A stretch of 64,000 nt of DNA from Candidatus Saccharimonadota bacterium (GCA_028288995.1 JAQGHF010000003.1:1-64000), one strand, 5' to 3'. Shown: positions 40,429 to 48,764, counted from the stretch's first letter. A program made the numbers and translations. Notes: generated by a model from the letters alone, not told the origin.

Positions 40429-41610
40429 TTAAATACCATCAGGTGTTGACCAGTCAGTCGCCAAGTCAAATCCGTCTGGATACCTCGCCGCAAAACCACC
40501 AGTGTCATATACTTTTCCTGTACCGAGGCTAGTTTCAACCAATGAACACTTTGGATATCGTGAATAATTTGCAGCGATCAATATATAGCCTTCAGCATCC
40601 ACCTTTGCCCCATCTGGACGCACAGAATAGTGTCCGCCCTGTCCGCAACTTTGCATCACAGCACTCATATTCAGGTCGTAGTACGTTTCGCGGTGCGAGA
40701 CACCTTTGCTATCGGTCCAGTACTGAGCGCCCTTTGATTTGGTCAAACCAGCGCCATCATTTCGAATACCAATGACCTCAGTTTGTTCGGTAGGATTACG
40801 CGCCACAATACTGGCTATTTTCACTCTTGAAATTTCGACGCCACCTTTTACCTCTAACTCGTACGTCACACTTCGGATACCTGGTATACCTGCAACCTGG
40901 ACTGCACGGTAGCCGATTGGACGGTCTGCATCATACACAATCGCGCTCGGAGACGGTATAGCTTCATCAATTGAGACTGTTTGCTTACCCTCTCGAGTCA
41001 CACGAACTTCCATGCCTGCTGATATCGGAGTATTTACTGGTACCGACACGCGATCGTTAACCCCAAGGGTAATCTTCTTTTCTTTGAGCATATCCCCAAC
41101 CGTTTTTGTTTGTGTATGGACCTCAGTGCTTTTGCCGTATAGATCAAGGACGAGGGGTGTTGCTCGCTTAATCACCAGTTCTAGTCCGGCGCCATCATTC
41201 ACGAAATCGGTTAACGGCTGAAGTGCCGTAATGTCCTCATCGTACACAGTGATACCAACATCTTTCGCAATTTGCTGAGCTGTCTGATACGGAGAGACGG
41301 TCTTTACACGAACACCACCATCAACTACCACTACTGGACGAGCACGATAAATATTCACTTGATATTCAGATGCGACAAGTTCCTCTTTAACTGAAGGTTC
41401 TACTGTGTCGTGCGTATCAAGCGCAATGTTTTTTGCTTTTAATGCTCCACCAAGCGTCTTCTCGGTGGTGAGAAATACTTGTTTCGTCCCTCGATCGTAC
41501 ACAGTGATAAGGTGTTTGTCACTATCCTGAGCATGTACAGAATGATGCAAGCCCACAATACAAACAGAGGCAACAAGAAGGATAAAGGTCAATACAAAGC
41601 GCCACACCAT
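40429..41610 (-). CDS. secreted RpfB/YabE-like cell-wall protein (DUF348, G5, 3D domains)
   Basis: 393 residues. The signal peptide is FVLTFILLVASVCIVGLHHSVHA. Three DUF348 (ubiquitin-like) repeats lie at about 35-190 (KHLITVYDRGTKQVF; VVVDGGVRVKTVSPYQTAQQ; LVLDLYGKSTEVHTQTKTVG). A G5 domain follows at about 200-285. The 3D domain (about 310-393) keeps its Asp signature DTGGFAARYPDGFDLATDWS. YabE/RpfB-type proteins cleave peptidoglycan during growth or resuscitation. Here it may remodel its own wall or a host's. TATAAT (41618-41623) ends 7 bases before ATG, so it is leaderless. Confidence 0.85.
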   Translation of the reverse strand: MVWRFVLTFILLVASVCIVGLHHSVHAQDSDKHLITVYDRGTKQVFLTTEKTLGGALKAKNIALDTHDTVEPSVKEELVASEYQVNIYRARPVVVVDGGVRVKTVSPYQTAQQIAKDVGITVYDEDITALQPLTDFVNDGAGLELVIKRATPLVLDLYGKSTEVHTQTKTVGDMLKEKKITLGVNDRVSVPVNTPISAGMEVRVTREGKQTVSIDEAIPSPSAIVYDADRPIGYRAVQVAGIPGIRSVTYELEVKGGVEISRVKIASIVARNPTEQTEVIGIRNDGAGLTKSKGAQYWTDSKGVSHRETYYDLNMSAVMQSCGQGGHYSVRPDGAKVDAEGYILIAANYSRYPKCSLVETSLGTGKVYDTGGFAARYPDGFDLATDWSTPDGI

Positions 41611-41634
41611 TTCCTCAATTATAGCACCTGTGGT

Positions 41635-41769
41635 CAGCTTGGTGATTGAGAGGGTTCAAGTTGGGTACGAGACGCAAGGTCCTTCTCACGCTCACGCCTT
41701 ACCCTATGAAGAGAAAGCTTTGCGAGTGAGTTATACGGCACTTTAGTGAAAATGAGAACCTTACTCATC
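41635..41769 (-). CDS. possible 44-residue basic protein starting in a hairpin
   Basis: A short frame starting MSKVLIFTKVPYNSLAKLSL with an Arg-rich middle (HRVRREREKD). Its ATG lies inside the 19-bp inverted repeat 41764-41805. There is no ribosome site other than the hairpin arm. Amino-acid composition is plausible, but length and lack of a family make it uncertain. Confidence 0.25.
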
Positions 41770-41805
41770 TCTATCACTTCAATAATTTGAAGTGATAGAG
41801 ATGAG
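41764..41805 (-). terminator. 19-bp perfect inverted repeat
   Basis: CTCATCTCTATCACTTCAA and its exact complement are separated by TAAT. It lies about 45 bases after the stop of the gene at 41850 (reverse strand). No U-tract follows on that strand, so the role may be mRNA-end protection, regulation of a short downstream frame, or protein binding. Confidence 0.55.
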
Positions 41806-41849
41806 AGCAGAGGAGATGAGACGCCTGCACTCACCTCCCCGCCGGGGGT

Positions 41850-42266
41850 TTAGTCGCCCCAAGCGTAGATGGCGTCATACTTGAACGTCAGAAGTTCGTG
41901 AAGATCATTCCAGCCCTCGTCGATCTCCTCGAGATGCACGAGAAGTTTTGCTGGATTGTCCTCTCCGAACCGGTGGTTAAGTTCAGCCTGGAGGTCGGAT
42001 CGGAAATCGCGTTCCTCAAAAACCTCTCGAACTTTGTCTAGCACATCGTACATGCTCATGATGGCGTCTCGCCCACCAACAACGTGACTGTATGAGCCCT
42101 GCTCGCCGAGCCAGACGAGGAATGATTTTGTTTCATCCCTATTCTGACGCTCGTAGCACGAGTAGAGATGATCGACGAAGTTGTTGATCAGCTGAACCTG
42201 CATGAGCTTCTTGATACCTCCATAGACCTCCGATAGTTCATCGTAGGTCTGTGATGTCTTAAACAT
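41850..42266 (-). CDS. hypothetical acidic helical protein, GC-rich codon usage
   Basis: 138 residues with GAGGAG 4 bases before ATG. It is soluble, rich in Glu/Asp/Leu and mostly helical (LSEVYGGIKKLMQVQLINNF, VREVFEERDFRSDLQAELNH). There are no membrane segments and no recognised motif. Codon use is GC-rich, unlike the flanking genes and like the islands at 1359-4644 and 62411-62845. It stands alone and is followed by a GC-rich CCCCCGGCGGGG element and the 19-bp inverted repeat. Confidence 0.6.
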   Translation of the reverse strand: MFKTSQTYDELSEVYGGIKKLMQVQLINNFVDHLYSCYERQNRDETKSFLVWLGEQGSYSHVVGGRDAIMSMYDVLDKVREVFEERDFRSDLQAELNHRFGEDNPAKLLVHLEEIDEGWNDLHELLTFKYDAIYAWGD

Positions 42267-42430
42267 ATTTCTCCTCTGCTAAAAATCGTCGTTCACCACG
42301 TCGGTGAGGACGTAGTTACTAGAACAAACTAGTTATAACAGGTGCGCGGGTATATATAAAACATGAACAGCATTGCAAAAAAGTTCTGACCTATCAATTA
42401 TGTGGCTTAAGACTGGGCATTGATAACAAA

Positions 42431-42455
42431 AGAGACCGATTCAACCTCGGTCTCT
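42431..42455 (-). terminator. terminator of the upstream Nudix gene
   Basis: AGAGACCGA and TCGGTCTCT form a 9-bp stem. On the reverse strand it is followed by TTTTGTT. Confidence 0.85.
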
Positions 42456-42506
42456 AAAGTCCAAAATAATCTTTATTGGTACAGCGTTATTGCTGAGGTT
42501 AGAACT

Positions 42507-42998
42507 TTATTGGCTTATTAGCCGATTGTACTCAGCCATTGTATTAATGAATCCTCTAGTAAATCTATGTGGCTCATTATTCATTAGTTTAATTATTTCA
42601 GACAATTCCATAGGAATAATTTCTTCTACTTCGTCATTTGGAATAAAGACCCATGAACGATCTGCTACACACATATAAAGTCCAAACATATGCTGCATTT
42701 CAGTACCTTCATCAGAATAAAAGACACTTAATTCTTCGAGAGATTGAGTTATGCCCAATTCTTCTTCCGCCTCTCGCTTTGTTCCTACTGCGTACGTTTC
42801 ACCTTGAGATATATGACCACCTACAGAATGATCGTAAAGACCTCCACTCTTTTTGTGCACCTGAACGTATAACTTGCCTGTGTCGTTAAAAACATACACA
42901 GCACCAACGCGGTGCAGCTTTCCTGTCGTGTGCGCCTCTTGCTTGTGGGTAACACCGATTACGTTGTCGTTGATATCTACTTCGTCAAATAATTCCAT
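42507..42998 (-). CDS. Nudix hydrolase, Idi-like subgroup
   Basis: 163 residues. The complete Nudix box is GHISQGETYAVGTKREAEEE followed by LGI. The opening LFDEVDINDNVIGVTHKQEA resembles isopentenyl-diphosphate isomerase-like Nudix proteins, but the IPP isomerase active-site residues cannot be confirmed. It probably hydrolyses a nucleoside diphosphate derivative. A TGCTATGAT extended -10 ends 6 bases before ATG, so it is leaderless. Confidence 0.85.
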   Translation of the reverse strand: MELFDEVDINDNVIGVTHKQEAHTTGKLHRVGAVYVFNDTGKLYVQVHKKSGGLYDHSVGGHISQGETYAVGTKREAEEELGITQSLEELSVFYSDEGTEMQHMFGLYMCVADRSWVFIPNDEVEEIIPMELSEIIKLMNNEPHRFTRGFINTMAEYNRLISQ

Positions 42999-43093
42999 AT
43001 TGTTATCATAGCAAACAAGTTGGTTTCTATTTCCAATCTGGTCTCTAAATATCGGAACCGAATTAACGGTGTGTAAAATAATAATGTCGAATG

Positions 43094-43170
43094 TGGTACC
43101 CCGGGCAGGATTTGAACCTACGACCTTAGGCTTAGAAGTCCTCTGCTCTATCCAGCTGAGCTACCGGGGC
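43094..43170 (-). tRNA. tRNA-Arg (TCT) with weak anticodon stem
   Basis: Acceptor GCCCCGG/CCGGGGT, D-arm GCTC/GAGC, T-arm GTAGG/CCTGC, encoded CCA. The anticodon loop CTTCTAA gives anticodon TCT. The stem GAGGA/GCCTA has only three Watson-Crick pairs, with purine-purine mismatches at both ends. Confidence 0.85.
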
Positions 43171-43231
43171 ATGTCGTTATTATAACAAAACGTCCCATCA
43201 TTCGTGTGACCGGACGCTTTATCTATAATCT

Positions 43232-43306
43232 TGGTGCGGGCGGAGAGAATCGAACTCTCATCGTTTGCTTGGAAGGCAGACATATTAGCCATTATACGAC
43301 GCCCGC
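43232..43306 (-). tRNA. tRNA-Gly (TCC)
   Basis: Acceptor GCGGGCG/CGCCCGC, loop CTTCCAA gives anticodon TCC, T-arm GTTCGATTC, encoded CCA. The anticodon stem TCTGC/GCAAA has one C-A mismatch. Confidence 0.9.
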
Positions 43307-43394
43307 GAATAGGACTCATTATAGCATATTTTCTTCTGGGGTCTAATCTGTTAGAATAACTAAGCACAACATTCAAACGCAAGTACAATATCGT

Positions 43395-43472
43395 GGCGGA
43401 TGTAGCTCATTTGGTTAGAGCGTCGGGTTGTGGTTCCGAAGGTAGAGGGTTCGATCCCCTTCATTCGCCCCA
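43395..43472 (+). tRNA. tRNA-His (GTG)
   Basis: Loop TTGTGGT gives anticodon GTG. The extra 5' G (position -1) faces C73, the hallmark of tRNA-His. Acceptor is GCGGATG/CATTCGC; CCA is encoded. Confidence 0.95.
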
Positions 43473-43482
43473 AGCAATTATG

Positions 43483-43510
43483 AAAGACTTCTTACGGGAA
43501 GTCTTTTTGT
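43483..43510 (+). terminator. intrinsic terminator after tRNA-His
   Basis: AAAGACTTC and GAAGTCTTT followed by TT-G-T. The TATACT -10 (43511-43516) of the next gene starts at the very next base. Confidence 0.85.
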
Positions 43511-43526
43511 TATACTAGGCATAATT

Positions 43527-43952
43527 ATGCAGAATAACGTACGGGTCGGAGTCGGAGTATTCGTTTTCAAAGATGGTAAATTTATCATGCAACAGCGTCA
43601 GGGTGCGCATGGTGCAGGTACGTGGTCGCTTCCAGGTGGTCATCTTGAATTTGGTGAATCGTTTGAGGAAACAGCCCGTCGTGAGGTAAAAGAAGAAACA
43701 GATCTTGCTATTACCAACGTACGGTTCGGTGCCGTCACCAACGACAATTTTGTTGATGAAGACAAACATTACGTCACCGTGTGGATGATCAGCGAGTGGG
43801 AAAGTGGCACGGAATACATTACCGAGCCAAATAAATGTATCGCACAGGAGTGGCACACATTCGATGACCTTCCATCAAATCTGTTTTTGCCTTGGAACCA
43901 ATTACTCGATTCTGAATTTATTGAAAAAATTAAACAACAACTTGCGGTCTAA
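43527..43952 (+). CDS. Nudix hydrolase, MutT/NUDT15-like
   Basis: 141 residues. The Nudix box is GHLEFGESFEETARREVKEE then TDL. The start VRVGVGVFVFKDGKFIMQQR, then GTWSLPGGHLEFGE, resembles NUDT15-like nucleotide pyrophosphatases that clean oxidised or modified dNTPs. TATACT ends 10 bases before ATG. Convergent with the large AAA+ gene. Confidence 0.85.
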   Translation: MQNNVRVGVGVFVFKDGKFIMQQRQGAHGAGTWSLPGGHLEFGESFEETARREVKEETDLAITNVRFGAVTNDNFVDEDKHYVTVWMISEWESGTEYITEPNKCIAQEWHTFDDLPSNLFLPWNQLLDSEFIEKIKQQLAV

Positions 43953-43962
43953 ATACGCCCAG

Positions 43963-46371
43963 TTACTTATTTTCGATGATTTCGTCTGCCCGGCTTTTCT
44001 TATCAAGTATTTCTTTCACCTGATCTAATGTGATCTCGATAAGACCCCCGGCTTGTACTTCTTTCGCGAGCATCAGCTTCGCAACCGTGTTTTCGACTGA
44101 TCGCTGAACAACCCGGCGCATTGGTCGTGCACCAAGCCGTGGATCATAGCCAACCTCAACCAAATACTCTTTAGCGTCCTGCGCAACTGTGACGGTAATC
44201 TTTTGCTCTGACAAGTTCTTATTTACATCAACAAGAATCAAATCAACAACCTTCAACAGTTCAGCTTTATTAAGTGGCGCAAAGACCACAATCTCATCAA
44301 AACGGTTTAAGAATTCTGGGTGAAATAGGTTACCGCTAATTAGCTCATCAACAAACTTATCTTCGAACTGTTCTAGGTTGTAGCCACGGTGCAAGTATTC
44401 TTGAATACGATCTGCACCGGCGTTACTCGTTGCAATCACGATAGTGTCACGGAAACTCACCTCACGACCCTTTGCGTCACGCAGGATTCCCTCATCAAGT
44501 AGTTGCAGTAATGTTGTCAGCACACTCGAGTGTGCCTTCTCAATCTCATCCAAAAGAACGACGCTGAATGGCTGTTTCATGACCTGTGCAGTCAGGCTGC
44601 CGGCATCTTCTGTGCCGTCAGCGATAAGGCGTGCGACATCATCACTGGAAACAAACTCATTCATATCTAAACGAATAATATTCTGCTCACCGCCAAAGTA
44701 TACAGCCGCAAGTGATTTAGCGAGTTCGGTCTTACCAACCCCAGTTGGACCAAGGAACATGAACGTTCCAACCGGTCGTTTCTGATTTCGAATACCAGCT
44801 CGTGCCCGACGAAGTGCATCTGCAATCACGCTGACCGCATGTTCTTGCCCAATCATTCGTTCGTGAATTAAAGTCTCGAGATTCAATAATTTGTCACGCT
44901 CGGTCTCATCGTCAACAATATTCGTTTTAACACCAATCGTTTTTTCGATAGCCATGTTCACTGATCGTGCCGTCACCAATCCAGACTCTGCATAATCCGC
45001 GGCCCCGTCCAGCAAACTAATCGCTTGTCCAGGCATCGCAATGTCATAGACGTAGCGGGCACTCAATTTGTATGCCTCACGTATCGCTTGATACATGTAG
45101 GTTACTTTTCGTTTGAACTCAATATTCGGGAGTTGTTCTTCAAGCACTGAGAGTGTTTGCAGCTCGTCAGTCGGGCGAACGTTAATGCGATTCACCGCAG
45201 CAGCAAGGGTTGGTGTTCGTTTGCTAATTTGGAGAAATTTTTGCTCATCAACTGCCAAAATAATCGGAAGCCGACCAGCTTCTAGGATTGGAAGCAGCAA
45301 ATTTGTCACATCAACCGATCCAACACCTTCTTCAAAGAATACCTGTGCGTTATCAAGACAGATGATAATATTTTTTGCAGTATACGCCTCTGATAACAGT
45401 GTTTGGAGAAGCCCTTCGAGTTCGCCTCGTCCACTCGCCATCGAGATTAGCCTCGTTGCATCAAGCATAAAAATCTGGTGGTAACGGAGTGCATCCGGAA
45501 CATCAGCCGAAGTACTCATTAATTCACTCGCAAGTTCATACACTACCTGTGTCTTGCCGACACCCGTTAGTCCAACAAGTGCAACCGCACCTCGCCCGCT
45601 ACTCATTGCTTTCATAATCTGATTCAGTGTTTCCGCTCGTATGTCAGTTCGGCGAAAATTAAGCTCAGAGATATTTTGTCCAAAACGAGAAAGGTTTGGA
45701 ATCCAACCAAATGACCAGTCACGTCCGACTCCACCAGGTTTACTCGGTTTATTTTTAGACGTATTAATAAGCTCGCGCAAATGATGGTACCAATTAATAC
45801 CTCGGAGCAAGTCGTCCTCATCAAGCTGCAAGTGACCAAGCAGTGTTTGTTTACCTGGAAGCTGCCGTACCATTGCAAGCATCAATACACCAGCCGATAT
45901 TTTATTTCCAACGGTGGGCGAAATCCGAAGCGCCTCCTCAAAGATACCTTTTGTATCGTCACGATTGGTCGAAACAACTTGTTCAAGAAAGCCACCACTC
46001 ACACCGAAACGCACCGCAAAGAATTGCCCGCCAGTTACTTTAGAAAGAATGCTTGCGATATCATGTGGTGTTGGTTGATCACCCAGCAGTCCCAAGATTT
46101 CCCCATCGAGAATATCGTCGATTCGTTTACCGTCTTTCGTCACCGACACATCACGAAGCTCGTACTTATACCATTCAACGATCATTGCCGGAATAGCGGC
46201 AAGTCCAATCGCCGCCCAACCAACTGCAAAACCATACGCGGCTAGTGTCAATCCCCCAATGATCAAAAGGACGACGCTTATCTCTAGTGTCAGTGCCCAT
46301 GGAGAAAGCTGACGACCAAGTCGCGCCTTCATTGCCCTAAGAGACTTGTGATTGAACAAACTTACATCCAT
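43963..46371 (-). CDS. membrane-anchored ClpC-like double-AAA+ protein
   Basis: 802 residues from ATG 46371, overlapping the upstream stop by 10 bases. Two membrane helices (about 27-67) replace the usual Clp N-domain. The first AAA+ module has Walker A GLTGVGKT but its Walker B reads IIICLDNAQ, with Asn for the catalytic Glu, so it may bind ATP without hydrolysis. The second is intact: LGPTGVGKTELAKSLA, VVLLDEIEKAH, sensor TSNAGA and arginine-finger region NRFDEIVVF. It should unfold proteins at the membrane. The upstream small membrane protein is coupled and may be a partner. No ClpP gene lies in the window. Confidence 0.85.
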   Translation of the reverse strand: MDVSLFNHKSLRAMKARLGRQLSPWALTLEISVVLLIIGGLTLAAYGFAVGWAAIGLAAIPAMIVEWYKYELRDVSVTKDGKRIDDILDGEILGLLGDQPTPHDIASILSKVTGGQFFAVRFGVSGGFLEQVVSTNRDDTKGIFEEALRISPTVGNKISAGVLMLAMVRQLPGKQTLLGHLQLDEDDLLRGINWYHHLRELINTSKNKPSKPGGVGRDWSFGWIPNLSRFGQNISELNFRRTDIRAETLNQIMKAMSSGRGAVALVGLTGVGKTQVVYELASELMSTSADVPDALRYHQIFMLDATRLISMASGRGELEGLLQTLLSEAYTAKNIIICLDNAQVFFEEGVGSVDVTNLLLPILEAGRLPIILAVDEQKFLQISKRTPTLAAAVNRINVRPTDELQTLSVLEEQLPNIEFKRKVTYMYQAIREAYKLSARYVYDIAMPGQAISLLDGAADYAESGLVTARSVNMAIEKTIGVKTNIVDDETERDKLLNLETLIHERMIGQEHAVSVIADALRRARAGIRNQKRPVGTFMFLGPTGVGKTELAKSLAAVYFGGEQNIIRLDMNEFVSSDDVARLIADGTEDAGSLTAQVMKQPFSVVLLDEIEKAHSSVLTTLLQLLDEGILRDAKGREVSFRDTIVIATSNAGADRIQEYLHRGYNLEQFEDKFVDELISGNLFHPEFLNRFDEIVVFAPLNKAELLKVVDLILVDVNKNLSEQKITVTVAQDAKEYLVEVGYDPRLGARPMRRVVQRSVENTVAKLMLAKEVQAGGLIEITLDQVKEILDKKSRADEIIENK

Positions 46372-46745
46372 GTTGGTGCCCATCCAATAACAAATGCGAT
46401 TAATCCAACAATAGGAAATACAGGGAGTGTCAGCCAAATAACCAAAATAATGAGCTCAAAAATAGATTGAAATAACAATGAAATAATACCTGCAAGAATA
46501 GTACATAGCCTGACGACTGCACCGATGACCCGTGAAAGTGTCTTATCAAAGAAGGCACGAAACTGTACTGCAGCAGAACCATGTATATTTTCAGCCGATA
46601 TCTGACGGAATGGTGAGAAAAGAGTTGCGAACAATTGACCAATCGAAAAGTAGCCAGCCGTTGCCGCTAACCGATCACGAACCCGTCGTAGTTGCCCCTT
46701 CCAGCCACTGCCATACCACCAAGAGATTATTCCCACCAGAAACAT
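46362..46745 (-). CDS. small membrane protein coupled to the AAA+ gene
   Basis: 127 residues. An amphipathic basic N-terminus (WKGQLRRVRDRLAATAGYF) precedes FSPFRQISAENIHG and two long hydrophobic segments (about 70-122). Family not recognised; such proteins are common beside Clp-like genes in related genomes as far as I recall. TATAAT ends 6 bases before ATG, giving a leaderless mRNA. The 10-base overlap with the AAA+ gene indicates coupled translation and probably a shared complex. Confidence 0.65.
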   Translation of the reverse strand: MFLVGIISWWYGSGWKGQLRRVRDRLAATAGYFSIGQLFATLFSPFRQISAENIHGSAAVQFRAFFDKTLSRVIGAVVRLCTILAGIISLLFQSIFELIILVIWLTLPVFPIVGLIAFVIGWAPTWM

Positions 46746-46751
46746 AGCCTC

Positions 46752-46766
46752 ATTATACGATATAAT
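46752..46766. promoter_or_regulatory. back-to-back divergent -10 boxes
   Basis: Reverse-strand TATAAT (46752-46757) and forward TATAAT (46761-46766) are three bases apart. Each ends 6-7 bases from its start codon (46745 reverse, 46774 forward). Polymerase could bind only one at a time. Confidence 0.7.
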
Positions 46767-46773
46767 GGTCTAT

Positions 46774-48045
46774 ATGCCCCACCCCTTTATTATCATCTTA
46801 GGAAAAGCTGTTCGTTATGCCGCTCGTCTTCGGGGTGGCGGATCGGCGCTTCCTGGATTATTCGTTGAAAAAATTAGCCCAGACTTTATTAAACAAACGC
46901 TTGGTCAACTTCCAAGAGGTGTCGTTGTTATTAGCGGTACCAATGGTAAAACGACAACCACCAAGATGGTCGTTGCACTCCTCGAAGCACATGGTTTAAA
47001 AGTATTCACCAACCGAACAGGTAGTAATTTTACCCGGGGGGTTGCTGCAGCCCTTCTTGGTGATATTGATATTAAAGGGAATCTTGATGCAGATATCGCC
47101 GTGCTCGAACTTGATGAGGCCCACGCTGTGAAATTTGTTCAAGCCGTTCCACCGCGCTTTAGCCTTCTCCTGAACGTGATGCGCGACCAACTTGATCGAT
47201 TTGGCGAAATTGACGCAACCGCAAAGATGCTTGAAAAAATTGCTATCGCAACAACCAATACAGTCGTCCTTAATCGTGAAGACACCCGCGTGCTTACGAT
47301 TAAAGATGTATTGAAAGATCAAAAGGTTGAATTGTTCGGATTAAGTGACGAATTACTCGGTGACTTCCCTAGCGATGACGACATGCGAGGCGAAAGTGTG
47401 AAAAAGACACAACGACCAGCTGCAAGTGTCGTTTTGAAAAAGTATTCCGGCAATGAGGCTACCTATGAACTGGGTGGTCGGGAATTCTCTACAACCCTCA
47501 AATTAAACGGGGTTTATAACGTCTTCAACAGTGCGGCGGCAATTGCACTTGCGCGTGCCGTCCTTGGTACAGAGATGAAGACAGACATTATTCTTGCAAC
47601 GATTGCGGTCGTGGCACCCGCTTTCGGAAGAGGTGAGGAACTTACTGTTGGTGGAAAACCGCTCGAACTTGTCCTTGTGAAAAACCCATCCGGCTTCCGT
47701 CTTGGGTTGAAATCTTTTTCTCCAGAAGGCTATGCAACAATGATTGCCATCAACGACAATTACGCAGATGGACGCGACATGTCATGGCTATGGGATGTTG
47801 ATTTTGAAAGCCTTTCAGAAGAAGGTGTTTCCCAGGTAGCCGGTATTCGTGCGTATGACATGGCGCTTCGTTTGCAATACGACGAGGTCACTATCGGACA
47901 CATTGAGCGTGACCTTGTCACCGCACTCCGTCAATTTATCGATAATAATGCCGATAGACCAAAACGGATCTACTGCACCTACACTGCAATGCTCGCGCTT
48001 CGCCGTGAACTCGGAAAAATTACCAAAGTGGAGATTGTCTCATGA
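46774..48045 (+). CDS. murT: lipid II isoglutaminyl synthase, Mur ligase subunit
   Basis: 423 residues from ATG 46774; the in-frame ATG at 46765 lies inside the -10 box. It shows the Mur ligase P-loop VVVISGTNGKTTTTKMV, the NRTGSNFTRGVAA segment and ELDEAHAV, plus a DUF1727-like C-terminus (LVKNPSGFRLGLKS; CTYTAMLALRREL). With GatD it amidates D-Glu of lipid II using glutamine and ATP. Typical MurT proteins carry a four-Cys zinc ribbon in the central domain; the corresponding region here (about 190-235) has no Cys pairs. The stop overlaps gatD by four bases (ATGA). Confidence 0.9.
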   Translation: MPHPFIIILGKAVRYAARLRGGGSALPGLFVEKISPDFIKQTLGQLPRGVVVISGTNGKTTTTKMVVALLEAHGLKVFTNRTGSNFTRGVAAALLGDIDIKGNLDADIAVLELDEAHAVKFVQAVPPRFSLLLNVMRDQLDRFGEIDATAKMLEKIAIATTNTVVLNREDTRVLTIKDVLKDQKVELFGLSDELLGDFPSDDDMRGESVKKTQRPAASVVLKKYSGNEATYELGGREFSTTLKLNGVYNVFNSAAAIALARAVLGTEMKTDIILATIAVVAPAFGRGEELTVGGKPLELVLVKNPSGFRLGLKSFSPEGYATMIAINDNYADGRDMSWLWDVDFESLSEEGVSQVAGIRAYDMALRLQYDEVTIGHIERDLVTALRQFIDNNADRPKRIYCTYTAMLALRRELGKITKVEIVS

Positions 48046-48764
48046 CCAAGCAAATCATCACCGTATTGCAACTCTATCCAAAAGACATGAATATCTATGG
48101 AGATTATGGCAATCTTCTCGTTATCCAACGTCGCCTCGAATGGTACGGCTACGACCCAAAAGTCATTCACTACAATGTTGGTGATGTATTCCCTTCTGAC
48201 GTTGATATCGTTATTGGCGGTGGAGGTCAAGATAGTGGTCAAGAAGTCATCCATACAGATCTCATAAAAATTGGACCACAGCTAAAAGCACTCGCAGAAA
48301 AAGATGTCCCGATGCTGATGGTGTGTGGACTCTACCAACTATTTGGCAATTTCTTTAAAACCCTCGGCGGTAAGACCCTCACAGGAATTGGCGTGTTAGA
48401 CGTTGAAACACATGGAACTCATGAACGTCTCATCGGTAATATCGTGACAAACAACGAAGAGTTTGGCGATATAATCGGCTACGAAAACCATAGTGGTCAA
48501 ACCTTCCTTGGCAAAAATGCCGAGCCGTTTGCAACCGTCATTAAAGGTGCCGGAAATAATGCAAAAGACGGATATGAAGGCGCCCGTTACAAGAACGTCA
48601 TTGGAACCTATCTCCATGGTTCGATTCTTCCAAAAAATCCAAAACTTGCCGACTTTCTTATTCATACAGCCGTGACGAAAAAGTACGGCGACTTCAGTAC
48701 CGATATTGTCGATGACCTACTTGCCGACCTCGCCCGCGAAACAGCAAGTGACCGCCCACGATAG
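48042..48764 (+). CDS. gatD: lipid II isoglutaminyl synthase, glutamine amidotransferase subunit
   Basis: 240 residues of a CobB/CobQ-type class I glutaminase. The nucleophile Cys lies in MLMVCGLYQLFG and the catalytic His in IGTYLHGSILPKNP. The start of the protein contains LYPKDMNIYGDYGN, and GGGGQDSGQE is the usual GatD segment. It releases ammonia from glutamine for MurT. The pair implies amidated, Gram-positive-like peptidoglycan. ATGA overlap with murT ensures equal production. The stop lies 1 base from the convergent comEC stop. Confidence 0.92.
   Translation: MTKQIITVLQLYPKDMNIYGDYGNLLVIQRRLEWYGYDPKVIHYNVGDVFPSDVDIVIGGGGQDSGQEVIHTDLIKIGPQLKALAEKDVPMLMVCGLYQLFGNFFKTLGGKTLTGIGVLDVETHGTHERLIGNIVTNNEEFGDIIGYENHSGQTFLGKNAEPFATVIKGAGNNAKDGYEGARYKNVIGTYLHGSILPKNPKLADFLIHTAVTKKYGDFSTDIVDDLLADLARETASDRPR

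Noticed and set aside
42507-42998. Firm call as isopentenyl-diphosphate isomerase
   Set aside because: The Nudix box is clear, but the Cys and Glu active-site residues of IPP isomerase could not be confirmed.
46372-46437. Upstream starts of the AAA+ gene
   Set aside because: They lie deep inside the coupled small membrane protein gene; ATG 46371 gives a normal short overlap. ATG 46383 stays possible.
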